Of a stretch of 64,000 nucleotides of DNA, positions 12,177 to 23,941 are shown piece by piece. A program made the position numbers and the translations under genes. The notes beneath the pieces were generated by a model that had not been told where the DNA came from, did not search any database, and was given only the letters and a program-made list of their open reading frames with translations. The stretch comes from Liquidambar formosana (lineage: Eukaryota > Streptophyta > Magnoliopsida > Saxifragales > Altingiaceae), in NCBI GenBank assembly GCA_039720395.1, contig CM077831.1:33329067-33393066 (forward strand). Reading direction: 5' to 3'. Positions within the stretch are counted from its first letter, which is position 1, and each line of letters begins with the position of its first letter.

Positions 12177-13494
12177 TTATATATGGCCGAACAAGGGGTA
12201 TTCCAAACCATTAGTCCCAGAGAAGCCATTAGTCCCATAGTATTCTTCCGTATTGCACAAACCACCCGCAAGCTCTTGCATCCAATGCTGAGGAAGCGGA
12301 GACATGAACTTTGAACTTGTGGTTCGTGGACCCATTAAACCACTAGTATATGGTACTCCAGTTTCTGGTAACCAAGAATCCCCATCAATGAACTCCTTCA
12401 CAGTAAAGTCTGTAGCTTCCTGTGCCGTTATGTTCCTAACACCGGGCCATCTTATCCTTCCAGCTGTGTTTGCACCAGGACCCTGATTACAATACTCTCC
12501 ATAGAAAGCTTGGTTCACTGGTATACCAGGCCACTCCTGCCATCCACTCGGATTTACGGCACCACTCAGATTCGATTGAAGGAAGACGACGGTGGAGTAG
12601 GCCCGCCATGGCCGTCCAAGGTACAGATTTGGTGCGGATTGTTGGTTCTGCAATTCGGGTGCAAGAGTGACATTGCAATTGTGGAACGAGAATCCACTAT
12701 CCTGGTCTGGTTCTTCTTTGGATTGAGCAGTAACTGTCATTGTCGAGTTAGGAGAGCGTCCATATATTTGGCAATCTTGGAAAACTGCTTTCCCTGCTCC
12801 AAATATGAAGTCCACGGTTCCATAGATGTCACACTCTTTGTAGAACTGCTTGGTTTGTCTTACGTATAAGGTGTCTTGGTAGCCCAACATAACACACTGG
12901 TAAAACACCGATGACGGGGCCTCGTTTTTCACTGCCACTGCCTGACCCCCGTGTGGTCCGGCAGAGTTTTCGATGGTCAGGGATTTTGCCATGAATCCGG
13001 CCCCGTCAACGCCTATATTATTAATAGAAATAATTATTAAAAAAAAAAAAAGTTAGTAATTTTTTTATTACCCAATAAAAATAAAAATAAAAATAAAAAA
13101 CACCAACAATAATAGTTATGCATCTATTTAAAAACATGCAAATTGAGGGGGAGTACTTACTCAGCGTGGCTGATTGGATAGTTTTATATCCTGTTGAATT
13201 ACTCCAGTTGTGAGTAATTATTGTGGTCGCCATATCATCACCTATCAAAGCAATGTTAGTCTTGTCTTCTCCTACCTCCACGTGTTCATCATAAACACCT
13301 GGTTTTATTCGAATAAAATATTTTGTTTGACTATGAGAAGGAGCTGCCGCGATAGCGTCGCTGATTTTCATGAAATCCCCACTCCCATCCTGTGCCACAG
13401 TGGTGGCAAAGACAATAGAGTCGGACGAAGTTAGTGTACCAAACGACACTATCACAACTAGCGCAATTGAAAGAGAAGCAAAAAATGATGCCAT
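12177..13494 (-). CDS. Pectinesterase copy 2, 389 aa
   Basis: Exons 13494-13161 and 13012-12177 are the same lengths (334 and 836 nt) and phase as in copy 1 and give 389 aa. It has the same signal-peptide-like N-terminus, and the catalytic residues Q135, Q157, D158, D179 and R245 are all present. The stretch after DFIF reads GAGKAVF, where copy 1 has GGGKAVF. By direct comparison, 11 of 111 residues differ in exon 1, but only 4 of 271 after Met119. The conserved upstream TATA box suggests it is still expressed. It should be a secreted wall pectin methylesterase; the tissue cannot be told from sequence. Confidence 0.93.
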
Positions 13495-13573
13495 GGTAAG
13501 ATCAATAGCAAAGAAGATTAATAGCGAAAGAGAGAAGAATGCTTGTTGAAACTTTAATGGACTTGCCTAGCAT

Positions 13574-13580
13574 TTATATA
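13574..13580 (-). promoter_or_regulatory. TATA box of pectinesterase copy 2
   Basis: TATATAA on the minus strand about 80 bp upstream of the ATG at 13494, in the same context as copy 1. Confidence 0.7.
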
Positions 13581-13604
13581 GGAACCGTACTTACCATTTT
13601 TTTT

Positions 13605-14335
13605 TGGTAAGCCTCGTCATGGGATGATTCATTGACAATTAATGAAAATTATGATAATCTTTATTGTAATTTTTATGTCTCATGTAAAAGGAAAGTGAAT
13701 CTTTTGCCGCGTAGGTCCTCTACGGGGTAATTCCTAATGAGGCAGTGGAGTCATGGTAATTTATGAATATGGTAAGATTTTTTTTTTTTTATATGAGAAG
13801 GAAAAAAAGGAATATAGGCGTGTTTGGGGGACACAATGAGTCAGCCTGTACCCTATTGGAAGAACCTACGCCAAAAATCCCTAGACTTGCGGGGCATGCA
13901 GGTCTCGTTCAGTTACCTAATTAGGAATTTCCTCACTACCTTAATTTTTTATTTTGGCTAAGCCTCGTCATGGGATGATTCATTGACAATAAATGAAAAT
14001 TATGATAATATTTATCGTATTTTTTATGTCTCATGTAAAAGGAAGGTGAATCTTTTGCCGCGTAGGCCCTCTACAGGGTAATTCCTATTGAGGCAATGGA
14101 GGAGTCATCAGTCATGGTAAATTATGAAGGTGGTTAGACTTGCCGTTTTGATATTTGAAGGAAAATGGGAATATAGCCTTGTTTGGGGGACTCAATGAGT
14201 CAGCTTTGTGCCCTATTGGGCGAACCAACGTCAAAGATCCCCAGTCTTGGGGGCCATGCAAGGTCGGTTGTGCATGGAGGCAATCGGATCCTCTTTGGAT
14301 ACCTAATTAGGAATTTCCTCACTACCTTTGCCATC
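13605..14335. repeat. Tandem direct repeat in the pectinesterase 2 upstream region
   Basis: Blocks at about 13605-13945 and 13955-14335 match the pair at 6328-7037, each ending in ACCTAATTAGGAATTTCCTC. Confidence 0.85.
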
Positions 14336-14929
14336 AAGGCCCAAGGCCCTGGGCTCACTACAACATATGATCGTGTCTTGGGCCTTTTTCACCAACTGGG
14401 TTTGTGCTGCTACGGCTGGGCTTATCAGAGATGAAACTGGATCTTGGTGAGTGGGTTTTTTTTTATCTCAAACTCCAGGCAGATGTAAGATACCACAATC
14501 CACATGGGTCAGGCAAGACCAAAGTTCATAAGAACATAAACCCTTGTTTGGTTAACTTCAAAGAGCTAGCAAAAATTGAACTTTAAGACCTCTGGCTCTA
14601 AACCCATTGGAGTTTGAGAATGGGTTCTTATTCAATCAAGGTAGCTTTAGCAGCTGAGACCTGGGCTATTTGGCAAGGCCTTTTACTTGCCTATTATTTG
14701 AATATCAGAAACCTCGTTATTTTAAACTGATTCACAGACAACCATAACTCTCATTTCAAATGCTAACTCACACTAAATCGTTCAATGGGTCTTGGATTGA
14801 AGACTATAGAGTAGTCCTAATTAGATCACAAAGCATGCATCATATACATTAATCACACCACAATAGTCCTGTGAATAGCATAATTGATGGCATTGTGGGC
14901 AGGTCAATTCAAAACATAGCCATAACATG

Positions 14930-15841
14930 CCAAATACTCCATGGCCATAGGATTAACCGATTAATAAGTAATGGCTTAAATAGTTTAATACCTTAATATT
15001 ATATTCTTATCCAAATTTTTTTAATTCATTTTTAGATTCTCTGAATCTCCACTGTAATCCAAGCAAGAGGGTGACGACTGATGGAACTTGTGGCCAACCT
15101 TATAACAGCGCGTCACTGCGTCACCCTTTGCTCAAATTGCTCCCCCTCCTCTCGTCTACTGACGTCACAGCCCTCAACGTCATGGCTATGAATGCTAAGG
15201 GCCATGATCCTTTCTAACCGTTGATTTATCTTGATAATGATGGTGGGAACGTACCTGAATGGGCCCATTCCTTATCAAATGGTTGGCTCTCGTTGTCCAC
15301 TCTTCTTAGAATGCCATGCCACGTGGGGATGGCATTGTTTTTTTCGTGGGTCAACATTACATATTTAATTTATATATATATATATATATTTTTTTTTTTT
15401 TTGGGGGTAAGTAATTTCAATTAATTTACTTGATAAGATGGATAAATCACATATTTATCTTGATTACTTCACTTGATAAGGATAGATAAATCGTAGTATC
15501 ACACCCAAGTCTAAAGGTGCACAGGAACCATTTATTCTTGCTGTGAAAAGGACATGAGACCAACAGTTGGTGCCATAAACTTTTTTTTTTCTTTTTTTTT
15601 TTTTTTGGATAAGTGAGTGCCAGAAACTTCCTTGTGAGATACTTATGCGTCTTGTATTTTGTTATTATTGGATTTTTTGTGGTTCTTTATTTTATGAAGT
15701 TCCAATCACAAGAAAAGCACCATTGATTGTTAGGTTTAAAGCATATTCCGTCCTAATCATGGTGTGAGGTTTGCTAAGATTTTGGTTTTAATTATGCTCA
15801 TGTGTATGCCGGTATGCAGGTTCTAGATCTTATTGTTTGGG

Positions 15842-15873
<32 letters not shown>

Positions 15874-16235
15874 ATAGGGTAAGAGAAGTGATTAAAGATA
15901 ATTATACCAAATCCTTATTGTTGATAGTGGATTTGATCTATCTCGCTATTATAACTTAGGCATTTTGCTAAATCACATAAATTTTGTATTTTTCTACGAG
16001 TATTTTTTCTTTTTACAGTGATAGTGCTTGCTGTGTAACAAAATTTTAATATATAATTTTTAAAAATAATTATGTTAAATTTCATTACAAACTAGTTTTT
16101 TTTCGTGGAAACGTAGAAAACCCACATGTTAGATATAGATTTTGCGTAAATATGTCTGATTGTTGAAGTGACTAACCAATATGATAGTCGGATCCTAAAT
16201 TTTCTTGTTTGTATAATATTTTTCAAATGAACACA
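14930..16235. other. About 1.3 kb present only in unit 2
   Basis: Unit 1 has only about 115 unrelated bases at the matching place. The segment includes (TA)n with poly-T at about 15372-15402 and long T runs at about 15580-15606 and 15841-15864. No coding region or clean terminal repeats are seen. It may be an insertion in unit 2 or a deletion in unit 1. Confidence 0.55.
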
Positions 16236-16625
16236 AAGTGTGTAACACTGTAACCTAACATATGTGATAGAGCTAAAAGAACTACTCTTGGAGCAACATG
16301 AGATTTTCACCGCCATTTAAGCGTCACCAAGTAAACAAGGCCATATACAATTTACCTCGTGTCCTAAAAAGAGGAAATGAAAAGCAAACGTACGTGGCCA
16401 CTGAATCCTTGCTTAATTCCATTTATTTTCCATTTTTTCCTTGAGTCAATGATACAAATTTAGTCCTTTGCACATGTAATGCCAAGAGCTAAAAAAACAT
16501 TGAACCTTTGACCTTAACGCGGCGTGAGAATTCTGTACCTTTTTATTTCGTTTTGAATTCTTTAATGTTGGAAGCTTCTAAATGGCCCGTAGAATCAATC
16601 TTCACATATAAGTTTTTTCTCCAGA

Positions 16626-17342
16626 TAATATTAGGTAGCGCCACATTTTTGCCCTACTTGTATATTTGAGAGGATAAGATTGTGAGTAGGGATAGCAATG
16701 GGCTACTTAAATCAGGTATCCTAGTTTGACCCGCTCCTATTGGGACTGGGTTGGGATTGTTTTAAATAGAATAAGGGCGGAATTAGTATTTTATAAAAAA
16801 ATCCCGACTCAAGTTACGGGCGGGTTTGGGTCCCCGCCCAACCTCACCCTGCCCCGCCCCGCAAAATAAGTTTTTTTTTTTTTTCTTCTTCTTTTTACTC
16901 ATTGGGTTCTTGTGCTATTAGTTCCTTTATCTCAGTTTTTTTTTTTAATATTTTGATTGATGTAAAAAATGTTAGTCTCTATAAGAGGATGGAAACTTCT
17001 CAAGTATTCACTGTTTAAACATATTTAAATGGATGCATTCATTGAATTGTCATAGGTTAATAGTTAAATGGGAAATTAATGCCTTACTCGTGTAGGGTTT
17101 GGGTGGGGAATGGGTTTAGAGATTTTTTATAGGGTCGGGGTTAGGATAGGGAGTTGTGTCCCGTATAGGGTTTGGGCGGGGAATGGGTTTAAGGATTTTT
17201 TATAAGATCGGGATTGGGATAGGGGGTCCCGTCCCAAACCCGCCCCGTTGCCATCTGTAGTTGTAAGATCTACTGCTATGATTACAATCCTTAACCTCCC
17301 AAATACACTTGTAGGGCAAAAGTATGGGATAAAGTAACATTT
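16626..17342. mobile_element. Foldback MITE copy, split by a nested hAT-like element
   Basis: Corresponds to 8133-8293. The two arms flank the 573-bp element at 16687-17259. Confidence 0.7.
16687..17259. mobile_element. hAT-like MITE, 573 bp
   Basis: The start TAGGGATAGCAATGGG and the end CCCCGTTGCCATCTGTA form imperfect inverted repeats of hAT type. Flanking 8-bp sites ATTGTGAG (16679-16686) and GTTGTAAG (17260-17267) fit a hAT target duplication that has since diverged. Unit 1 has the single unoccupied site ATTGTGGG. No transposase is present. Confidence 0.82.
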
Positions 17343-17461
17343 TCCATTTTCTCCAGGTGAGGCTGATTTCCAGTGCATGCACTGTTCTATAGGTCCTACT
17401 CCATGTGAAGACTATCACTTTCGTGATCAATGCTCACAATCTAATGTTATTGTTCTGTTCC

Positions 17462-17681
17462 TTTTTTTTTTTTTTTTTTTTTTTTGTGATATCAGAAGGT
17501 TCCAAATGCTTTGCACCTGACTAATCTCCCTGGGCACATACAGTCCCCCCATCCCACATGCACCAAGCAATTACAAGATCAAAGTCCATGGGGGTACCTT
17601 GAAGAGGAGTGGTGAGATTGAAACCCAAGACCTCTTGCAAAGCACGAGAGTCTTGGACCATCCGGCCCACCTCTCAAGGGT
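17462..17681 (-). mobile_element. tRNA-derived SINE, 220 bp, minus strand
   Basis: A poly-T run at the left end is the poly-A tail of a minus-strand element. The reverse complement carries GATGGTCCAAGAC and GGGTTTCAATCTC, which fit RNA polymerase III A and B boxes. The flanking duplication is GTTATTGTTCTGTTCC (17446-17461) and GTTATTGTTCTAGTTCC (17682-17698). Unit 1 has a single unfilled site. Confidence 0.88.
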
Positions 17682-17970
17682 GTTATTGTTCTAGTTCCTT
17701 GATTGGCAAACATTAGTCTCTTCAATCAATCTAGACTACTTTTCATATGCATACAGTTCAGAAACATTGGATAATTTGGTTTACATGCCCAACTACCTTG
17801 TTTTGAATGTGCCTTAATTAATGAGAGAAATGGTGGGACAATGTATTAGGATCATCAAAATAGATCTAACCATGGTAAAATATGTAGATTTCTAATTTTA
17901 CAAAGCCTGTAAAGGTTCATTTTAAAATGAGCCATCCAATATACTCCGTAATTAAATCATTGAAAATATT

Positions 17971-19014
17971 GGACCAGATATACTCTACCTGTTCTAATAA
18001 TTAAAAAAGTAAATAAAATAATGTTAGTTGAACTCTACCCATGATGTCTTTGTTATAAATATATAGAGGTGAGGACTATCCCTTAACTATCCAAGTTGTT
18101 GGTTTGGATTAACTTCTCCTCCACATTAATAGTGGACTTAGAGCCAATTAGTTCCTCAAAATAAATAGAGGGAAACCAATGAGAGTTGGTCTGGCGGTAA
18201 AGGAGTGAGCTGTAAACTCAGACATCCTGAGTTCGAAATCAGTCAATCTCTCTTGGCTAACCACCAATCAGGGTTATTAGTTTGGACGTTAAACGACCTC
18301 ATGGGGTGGTGACCCCACGTGGAGAGCAGGGATTAGTCGGACTCTGACAGTTCAGACACCTCGTTGCTTGACAAAAAAAATAAAAATAAATAAAGGGACA
18401 TTTCCCAATAGAGCAGAATTGTAAATAAATATGGATGCAAATATGAGTCATCCTTCTAATTCACCAATGCATAACGTATCACAACATGGGTGTTGATAGT
18501 ACTTTCATATATTTTTCTACAAGTCAAGAGTATATTAAATGTAAGTCCTGTTTTATTTTTATTTTATTTTTTAATAAGGGGTAGAGATTATCTTTAGTAG
18601 GATTGGTACTTTCCATTTTTTTTTTCCCCTTTGGTAAGGGGGTATATTTCTTACTATATACTAGGGAAGCTTCGTCCAAATCGAGTATTCCTAATTTCAT
18701 ATAAAAAATTACGAATTTTCAAAGCCTATTTACCTCTCCAATTCTTGACTTCCAATCTCCTCCCCGTCTTTAAATAAAGAGCACCAATTTTTATTTTTAT
18801 TTTTTTATATTTAAAATAAAAAATAAAAAAACCCAATTATCAATGCTTTTTTTTTTTTCCTGATGTGATTTCTCTCTCTAAAATAAAATGGGTCTAGGTG
18901 GAGACCGTGTTTACAAGAGTTAACGCAAGACTATGAACACCTCCTTGCTTTCTCTCTCTACTAGCATGCGCGTATAGGATTGTAAAGATCCCATCCCTGC
19001 TGTACCTCTCTCTC

Positions 19015-19049
<35 letters not shown>

Positions 19050-19131
19050 TACATATCATATAGCATCGAGTTTTACAGCTCTATCTGCGCTGTATTGGTA
19101 AAAAATATATAGAGAACATTCCAAATTTCCA

Positions 19132-19163
<32 letters not shown>

Positions 19164-19437
19164 GGATATATTTGTTTGGTTTCAGCTTTCTTTCTCCATT
19201 GTCCATTTTTTCTCACTCTTTTATCTTCCGTATATATTTTCAACTTCTTAGATTCGTCCAAACAGGATAACGAACTCACAAGTGATCTTCCAATCGAAGT
19301 GATCGAAGTGAGTTCAAATTAACCAATTTCCCACCAAAAACCCTAATTAATGAAAATGGATCGGAACACAGGCAACGACGGTTCTATCCATCGAGTGCTT
19401 GAAAGGGAGCTCCAAAGCCGACGAATGGACCAGCGAC
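17971..19437. other. Intergenic and 5' region of the gene at 19438
   Basis: Beyond the duplication. Holds a SINE (18174-18383), (TA)n at 19019-19046 and (CT)n at 19133-19163. The CT tract, about 190 bp before the first ATG at 19350, may be a leader or promoter element. No other gene is seen. Confidence 0.5.
18174..18383 (+). mobile_element. tRNA-derived SINE, plus strand
   Basis: GTTGGTCTGGCGGTAAAGG (A-box region) and GAGTTCGAAATC (B-box-like) lie about 40 bp apart, and the element ends in an A-rich tail. Probable target duplication: AAATAAATAGAGGGA (about 18159-18173) and AAATAAATAAAGGGA (18384-18398). Confidence 0.8.
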
Positions 19438-22400
19438 ATGCTCCAGACCGGCGACATCGTCGAGGAGCTCAAGATCGGAAACTCCGTGTCCGTACGGTCG
19501 CCGTTCAAGAACGGCAGGGCCGGAGTCCAGAAGCTCCTCCACGAGTCGTTCAAGAGGAAGGAGACGTCGATCCGTGTCCGAGTCCGGCGCGGCTCCGACG
19601 AGTTCGCCGAGTTGCAGGCGTGTATCGTACCGAACGAATCGGCTGGGAAGAAGCAGTACATGCTGAGGGCGATTGGCGACCCCAATTACGCCGTTGGATT
19701 CTTTGATCGGACGGAGACCGAGTGTTTCGCGTTACAAGGTCACCTCCTTTTCTCACTTTCCTTCTCTTTTCGTTTCTTCTCGAGTTCTCGTGGCTCGACT
19801 TTTCGATTCCATGACACGCGCACTATTCACATTCCACATGGATCAGATGACTTCTTAATTTTTTTTGTTTTTTGTTTTATATAAAAGCTACCATGAGGGA
19901 GTCCTCATAGATATGCCCGTGAACCGTTCCCCCCTCTTTTGAGTCACTGATCACATTCAAAGCCTTACACAACCTACTTAGTTTTGTATTTTGAAAATTG
20001 TTGTCAGAAATGTGTCTTTAGAAAACAGTGGGAACAATTAAGAATATATTGTTTTCAATAGTTTTATGTTTTTTAAATAGTTAAAAAGGCGAAATTGAAA
20101 ATGTATTTTCAAACATATTGTTTGCTTGTTTCCTATCTTGTTTAATTTTGAGAGCAAGAAGTTGTTTTTGAGATACACAATCAAACAGGTTTAAACCCTG
20201 TTAATCCGATTAATAACCATAATAATTCTATCCCTAGACTTCTACTGCTTGGACCAAAAAAATAAATGTACTAAAATTTGCTCTTAATTTAGTTGTGTGT
20301 AACTCAATTTTGATTCGGGATGAGATGAAATGAGAAAGTTCATTCAATTCGTTTGCAGTGTTACTGAATTAAAAGGCTTCAAATTACTAACATTAAAGAA
20401 AATAAAAAGAAGGTAACAAGGAATATTTCAATAATATTCCAGGAGGACCAGTCATTTTCTTACTCGTTTCTTATCTGAAAGCAGGTCATCATCCATTTCT
20501 ACGGCTGCGTGATACTCGTGACCTTACCTTTTTTTTGTAGAAAACTGACTTTAAAAATGTTGGGGACTAGGTTTTACACTTCAGGCCTTCTTGGGCGCCT
20601 GAAATGTACACCCATATTGTCGGTACTATATAAAACATTATTAAAATAGAAAATAAATGGGAAATCTCATCCTGTAGGACTAGAATACAGATTTTTTGGC
20701 CTACTCTATGATACCCCTTTTTGCTTTTGGGGTATCAGACCCCTCTTTTCCCACCAATTTTAACTTGACACATAATCAAAAACTAAATGGGTTACCCAAA
20801 AGATGGATTAAATATTAGTTGGTTTAACACTTTACCCCGGAAGTGGAAGGCCTTGATTACATTTTCTCACTCCTTAGGATTAGGCCCGAATCAGATTTAT
20901 CTTGAATATGACAATAAACTTACAAAATTAGTCAGGTCCAAAAATTTAAATACCCTTGCTAAGATGAGAAAAAACAGTTAATTTATTTAAAAATTAGATT
21001 ATATTAGAGAGTGAACCCAACTAGGTCTAAGTATTAAAATTCTCAAGCATGGAAATGCCCAGTGTCCTATTTAAAATCGTGTGAATGAACACGCTTTTGG
21101 CGTGTGCGGCTGAGCGCGCCTGGCCCTTGGAAACGAGCACCAGCCACGGGGTGGCGTATTTGGACTTCTTATGGAAATGGTAATCACCTCCTTTCATTTT
21201 CCATAGCATTTGGAGGCGCAAAAGTCAAAACTACCCACTGGAATAGAGTTAATTATCACGCCAAACGATGTAATATGTTACTTGTATCACCAAAATTCTT
21301 TTTAAATTTTCCTATTTGTTTGTTGTAATCACTCTCATTGCTTCTACAGCTTTTTATCGTTTGTCCAAACCTTATCTCAGTGAATAAATATCTCTGCACT
21401 GTAACTCAGCTGCTAGTTGCTAGATATATAATAGTAACCAGTTGGAACAGTTAAGCTTTTATCAGAGCTAGATTACTTCGGCTAATCTATTGCAATTAGT
21501 GGTAATCGTTTATTTATAACATAACCAGTATTTCAGTTTGGTTAAGTTAGTTTTAGGTAATCAGCATGTAGATAGTCGCCTAATTTTAGATTATGAGTCC
21601 TCATTTGGGTCACTCTCTCCAGGTATTCTTCCCGTTTCTTTCTTTTTCTTATTTTTGAACTAGCACGCACGAATATAAACCTGAGTGTAATTGATATTTA
21701 TTATTTAATTTTAATCATCGTTTAGTTTTTCAACTATCAAAGAAATAAAAAAGATGAGCAATTGGTCCAGCAGTTACAAGTGTCGATCCATGTTGCTTAA
21801 CTATGATAGTTATGGGGCATCTCATATGGGCCATAAAAGGAATGGTTTGGGTTAATACCTTACCTGAGCAGGAGTAAGGTTTTGGATACCCCTAATCGTC
21901 AATTTTTTTTTTTAAGAAAAAAAAAAAAAATGATGATAGTTATTTTTAGAACAGTGTTATTCTTCCCAATAATTTTTCCTCTTGGAAGTAGCATACATTA
22001 ATTGTGCGAGCTCTGAGCGTTACTGAGGAGTGACAGCAAGTGGGTGTGAGTGGAATAGTTTCTTCTAGTCAATTTAAAAATACAATATTACCAGTTTGTT
22101 CTCTTCAAATTTTTCAGTTATGGTAGGGGTCATTTTGGTTTAAATTAAAAATGATTTTTCTTTTTTCTTAATTGGAGATACCATAAAGCTCTCCGTCGCT
22201 TTTCTATAATAGTATAGATTTAATGTTGGGAGAAAATGTTATAGGAAAATAGTTGAGAAGGGTAGCATTTTCCTTATTTTTATGCTTGAATTATTTTCCT
22301 TAATTTCATGCTTGAATTTTATATATATTCTTGTTGGGGTAACTGGATGCAATAATCTGCGCAAGAACTGAACTCGATTAACTCAGTCTTTGGATCCTTT

Positions 22401-23941
22401 TTTTTTTTCCCCAATCCTTTTGTCGGTAGGTACATCTTCAAGTTCTGTTAGTCCTTTCTTTCCTACCATGTGAAATAATTAGTAGTAGTATGCAGATTCA
22501 AGGGGCTCCAGGATGGTTAGTGCACTAATCAGGGCTCAGCTTCAGGATGGGTATGTCTCGTATCCATGGTCGAGGAAGATGCAAGAGTTCCTATCAGTTC
22601 CCAATTCAAGCTGCTTTCTTTCCATACTCCTCCTTCCAAAAGCTTCGGATCGAGTTGCTTCGCGCTACAATGACCTAGAGGACACCCTTGCGAGGGCAAA
22701 CGCATGGCTTACTGCTTGTCATGCCTCGGGGGTTCCTATTGTCTTCATGAGCATCCAGACTGAGTCCCTGCTAACCAAGGTAAATTCCCAACAACCAAAC
22801 AAGCACTATATGATAGAAACCTTTAAATTTGTTTGTGTCCTGGCAATTAGTCACAATCCCTTAAATGGTGCTGTACTGCTGTTTCATGGATTGTTATTTT
22901 TTTGGCACGAGGGCCGAACGGATTCATAGGTTCTATTTCATGGACATGATAATCTACATATATAATAAATTCGGAAAGTGTTGCACATGATGATTTTTTT
23001 TAATATCGTCATATATTGATGGTATCATTCGATAAGATTGATTATTTGGCATATTTGATTCCTTTATTTCATGTGACAAATGGAATATAAGTTTCTTTAT
23101 TCTGTTAATTTTTTGACAGATATCCGGAGAGACAGCTTCTTCCACTGTGAATACTGGGTCATTATCTGATTTGTCTAATCTTGCAAATGCAAGCTTATAC
23201 GGTTTCGAGGATTACCATGGAGTTGACATTGGCGTCGTTAGAGCAGTTCGTCTCTGGTATGCTCCTCTTGGGGGAGAATTAGCAGTTGAGATCACACTAA
23301 AAGAAGGTGATTCAAAGCTTGGGTTCGCCATTAGTCGCACAGAAGAGGTTTCCTAGCCAATCTCACTCTTCAGGCCTTATATAGTTGTATTCTATTTGCT
23401 TTTTACTTATTGTTTCATTTTAATTTGACAGGGGTTCATTCACATTTCATCAGTAATTGATGACGATGAAAATGTACCTTCAACGCGGTCAGGGCTTAGC
23501 AAGCTATACAAAGATGCAATGAGGGCATCTAGATTGCTGGTGGTCTCAAGAGTATCAAACCAAAAGGTCCTTCCATGGATGGTTTCTTCAACAGGAGCAG
23601 TTCGATGTTTTGACACAGTCTCTCTCAGCCAGAAGCTCTCATTGCACCGGCACACCAAGGTGCCTATCCTTATTCATGTGTTCATGTGGGACAGAGCATT
23701 GGCTTCTCCAAGCGGAGGCAATGTCAGGGTTAGGGCCGCCTCCCCGCCGGTGATGCCTTTACCGCCTGAAATTCAAATGGCTTGCCAGCCAAATCAGAAT
23801 CAAGTACTACCTTTGCCTCCTGGAGCTCAAAATGAGATTTCAGTCCTCGATGACAGACCACAACAGAGGCTCGAGAGAGACACTGCTGGTGAACTCTCCT
23901 TTAGATTCCATGATTTTTCACTTCCAAACAACTGGGTGTGA
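19438..23941 (+). CDS. Conserved protein of unknown function with PDZ-like stretch, four exons
   Basis: Exons (…)-19738, 22496-22779, 23120-23347 and 23432-23941 join in phases 1, 0 and 0 with GT-AG borders, giving 440 aa from the ATG at 19438. The reading is continuous across junctions (FALQ-DSRGSR, LLTK-ISGET, SRTEE-GFIHISS). Residues about 245-340 (EITLKEGDSKLGFAISRTEE, then GFIHISSVIDD) resemble a PDZ-type fold, by inference only. The C-terminus is Pro/Gln-rich. The 5' end is odd: conserved-looking sequence extends upstream (CLKGSSKADEWTSD) with no ATG in that frame, while ATGs at 19350 and 19356 open another frame. A small deletion near 19392-19404 would explain this; otherwise translation starts at 19438. 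Intron 1 (about 2.8 kb) is AT-rich without a clear gene. I recall similar uncharacterised plant proteins but no known function. Confidence 0.78.

Larger units (their letters stand above)
10195..17970. repeat. Segmental duplication, unit 2
   Basis: Direct repeat of about 1363-8680. Compared with unit 1 it has lost coiled-coil exons 4-6. It differs by about 1.3 kb at 14930-16235, and it has gained a hAT-like element (16687-17259) and a SINE (17462-17681). Its pectinesterase gene is intact. Confidence 0.93.

Noticed and set aside
19350..19706. 118-codon ORF from the ATG at 19350
   Set aside because: It is Arg-rich out-of-frame reading of the conserved exon, unless the start truly lies here followed by a frameshift.
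21764..21940. Possible SINE in intron 1 (TTGGTCCAGCAGTTACAAG, then A-rich)
   Set aside because: No clear B box or target duplication.
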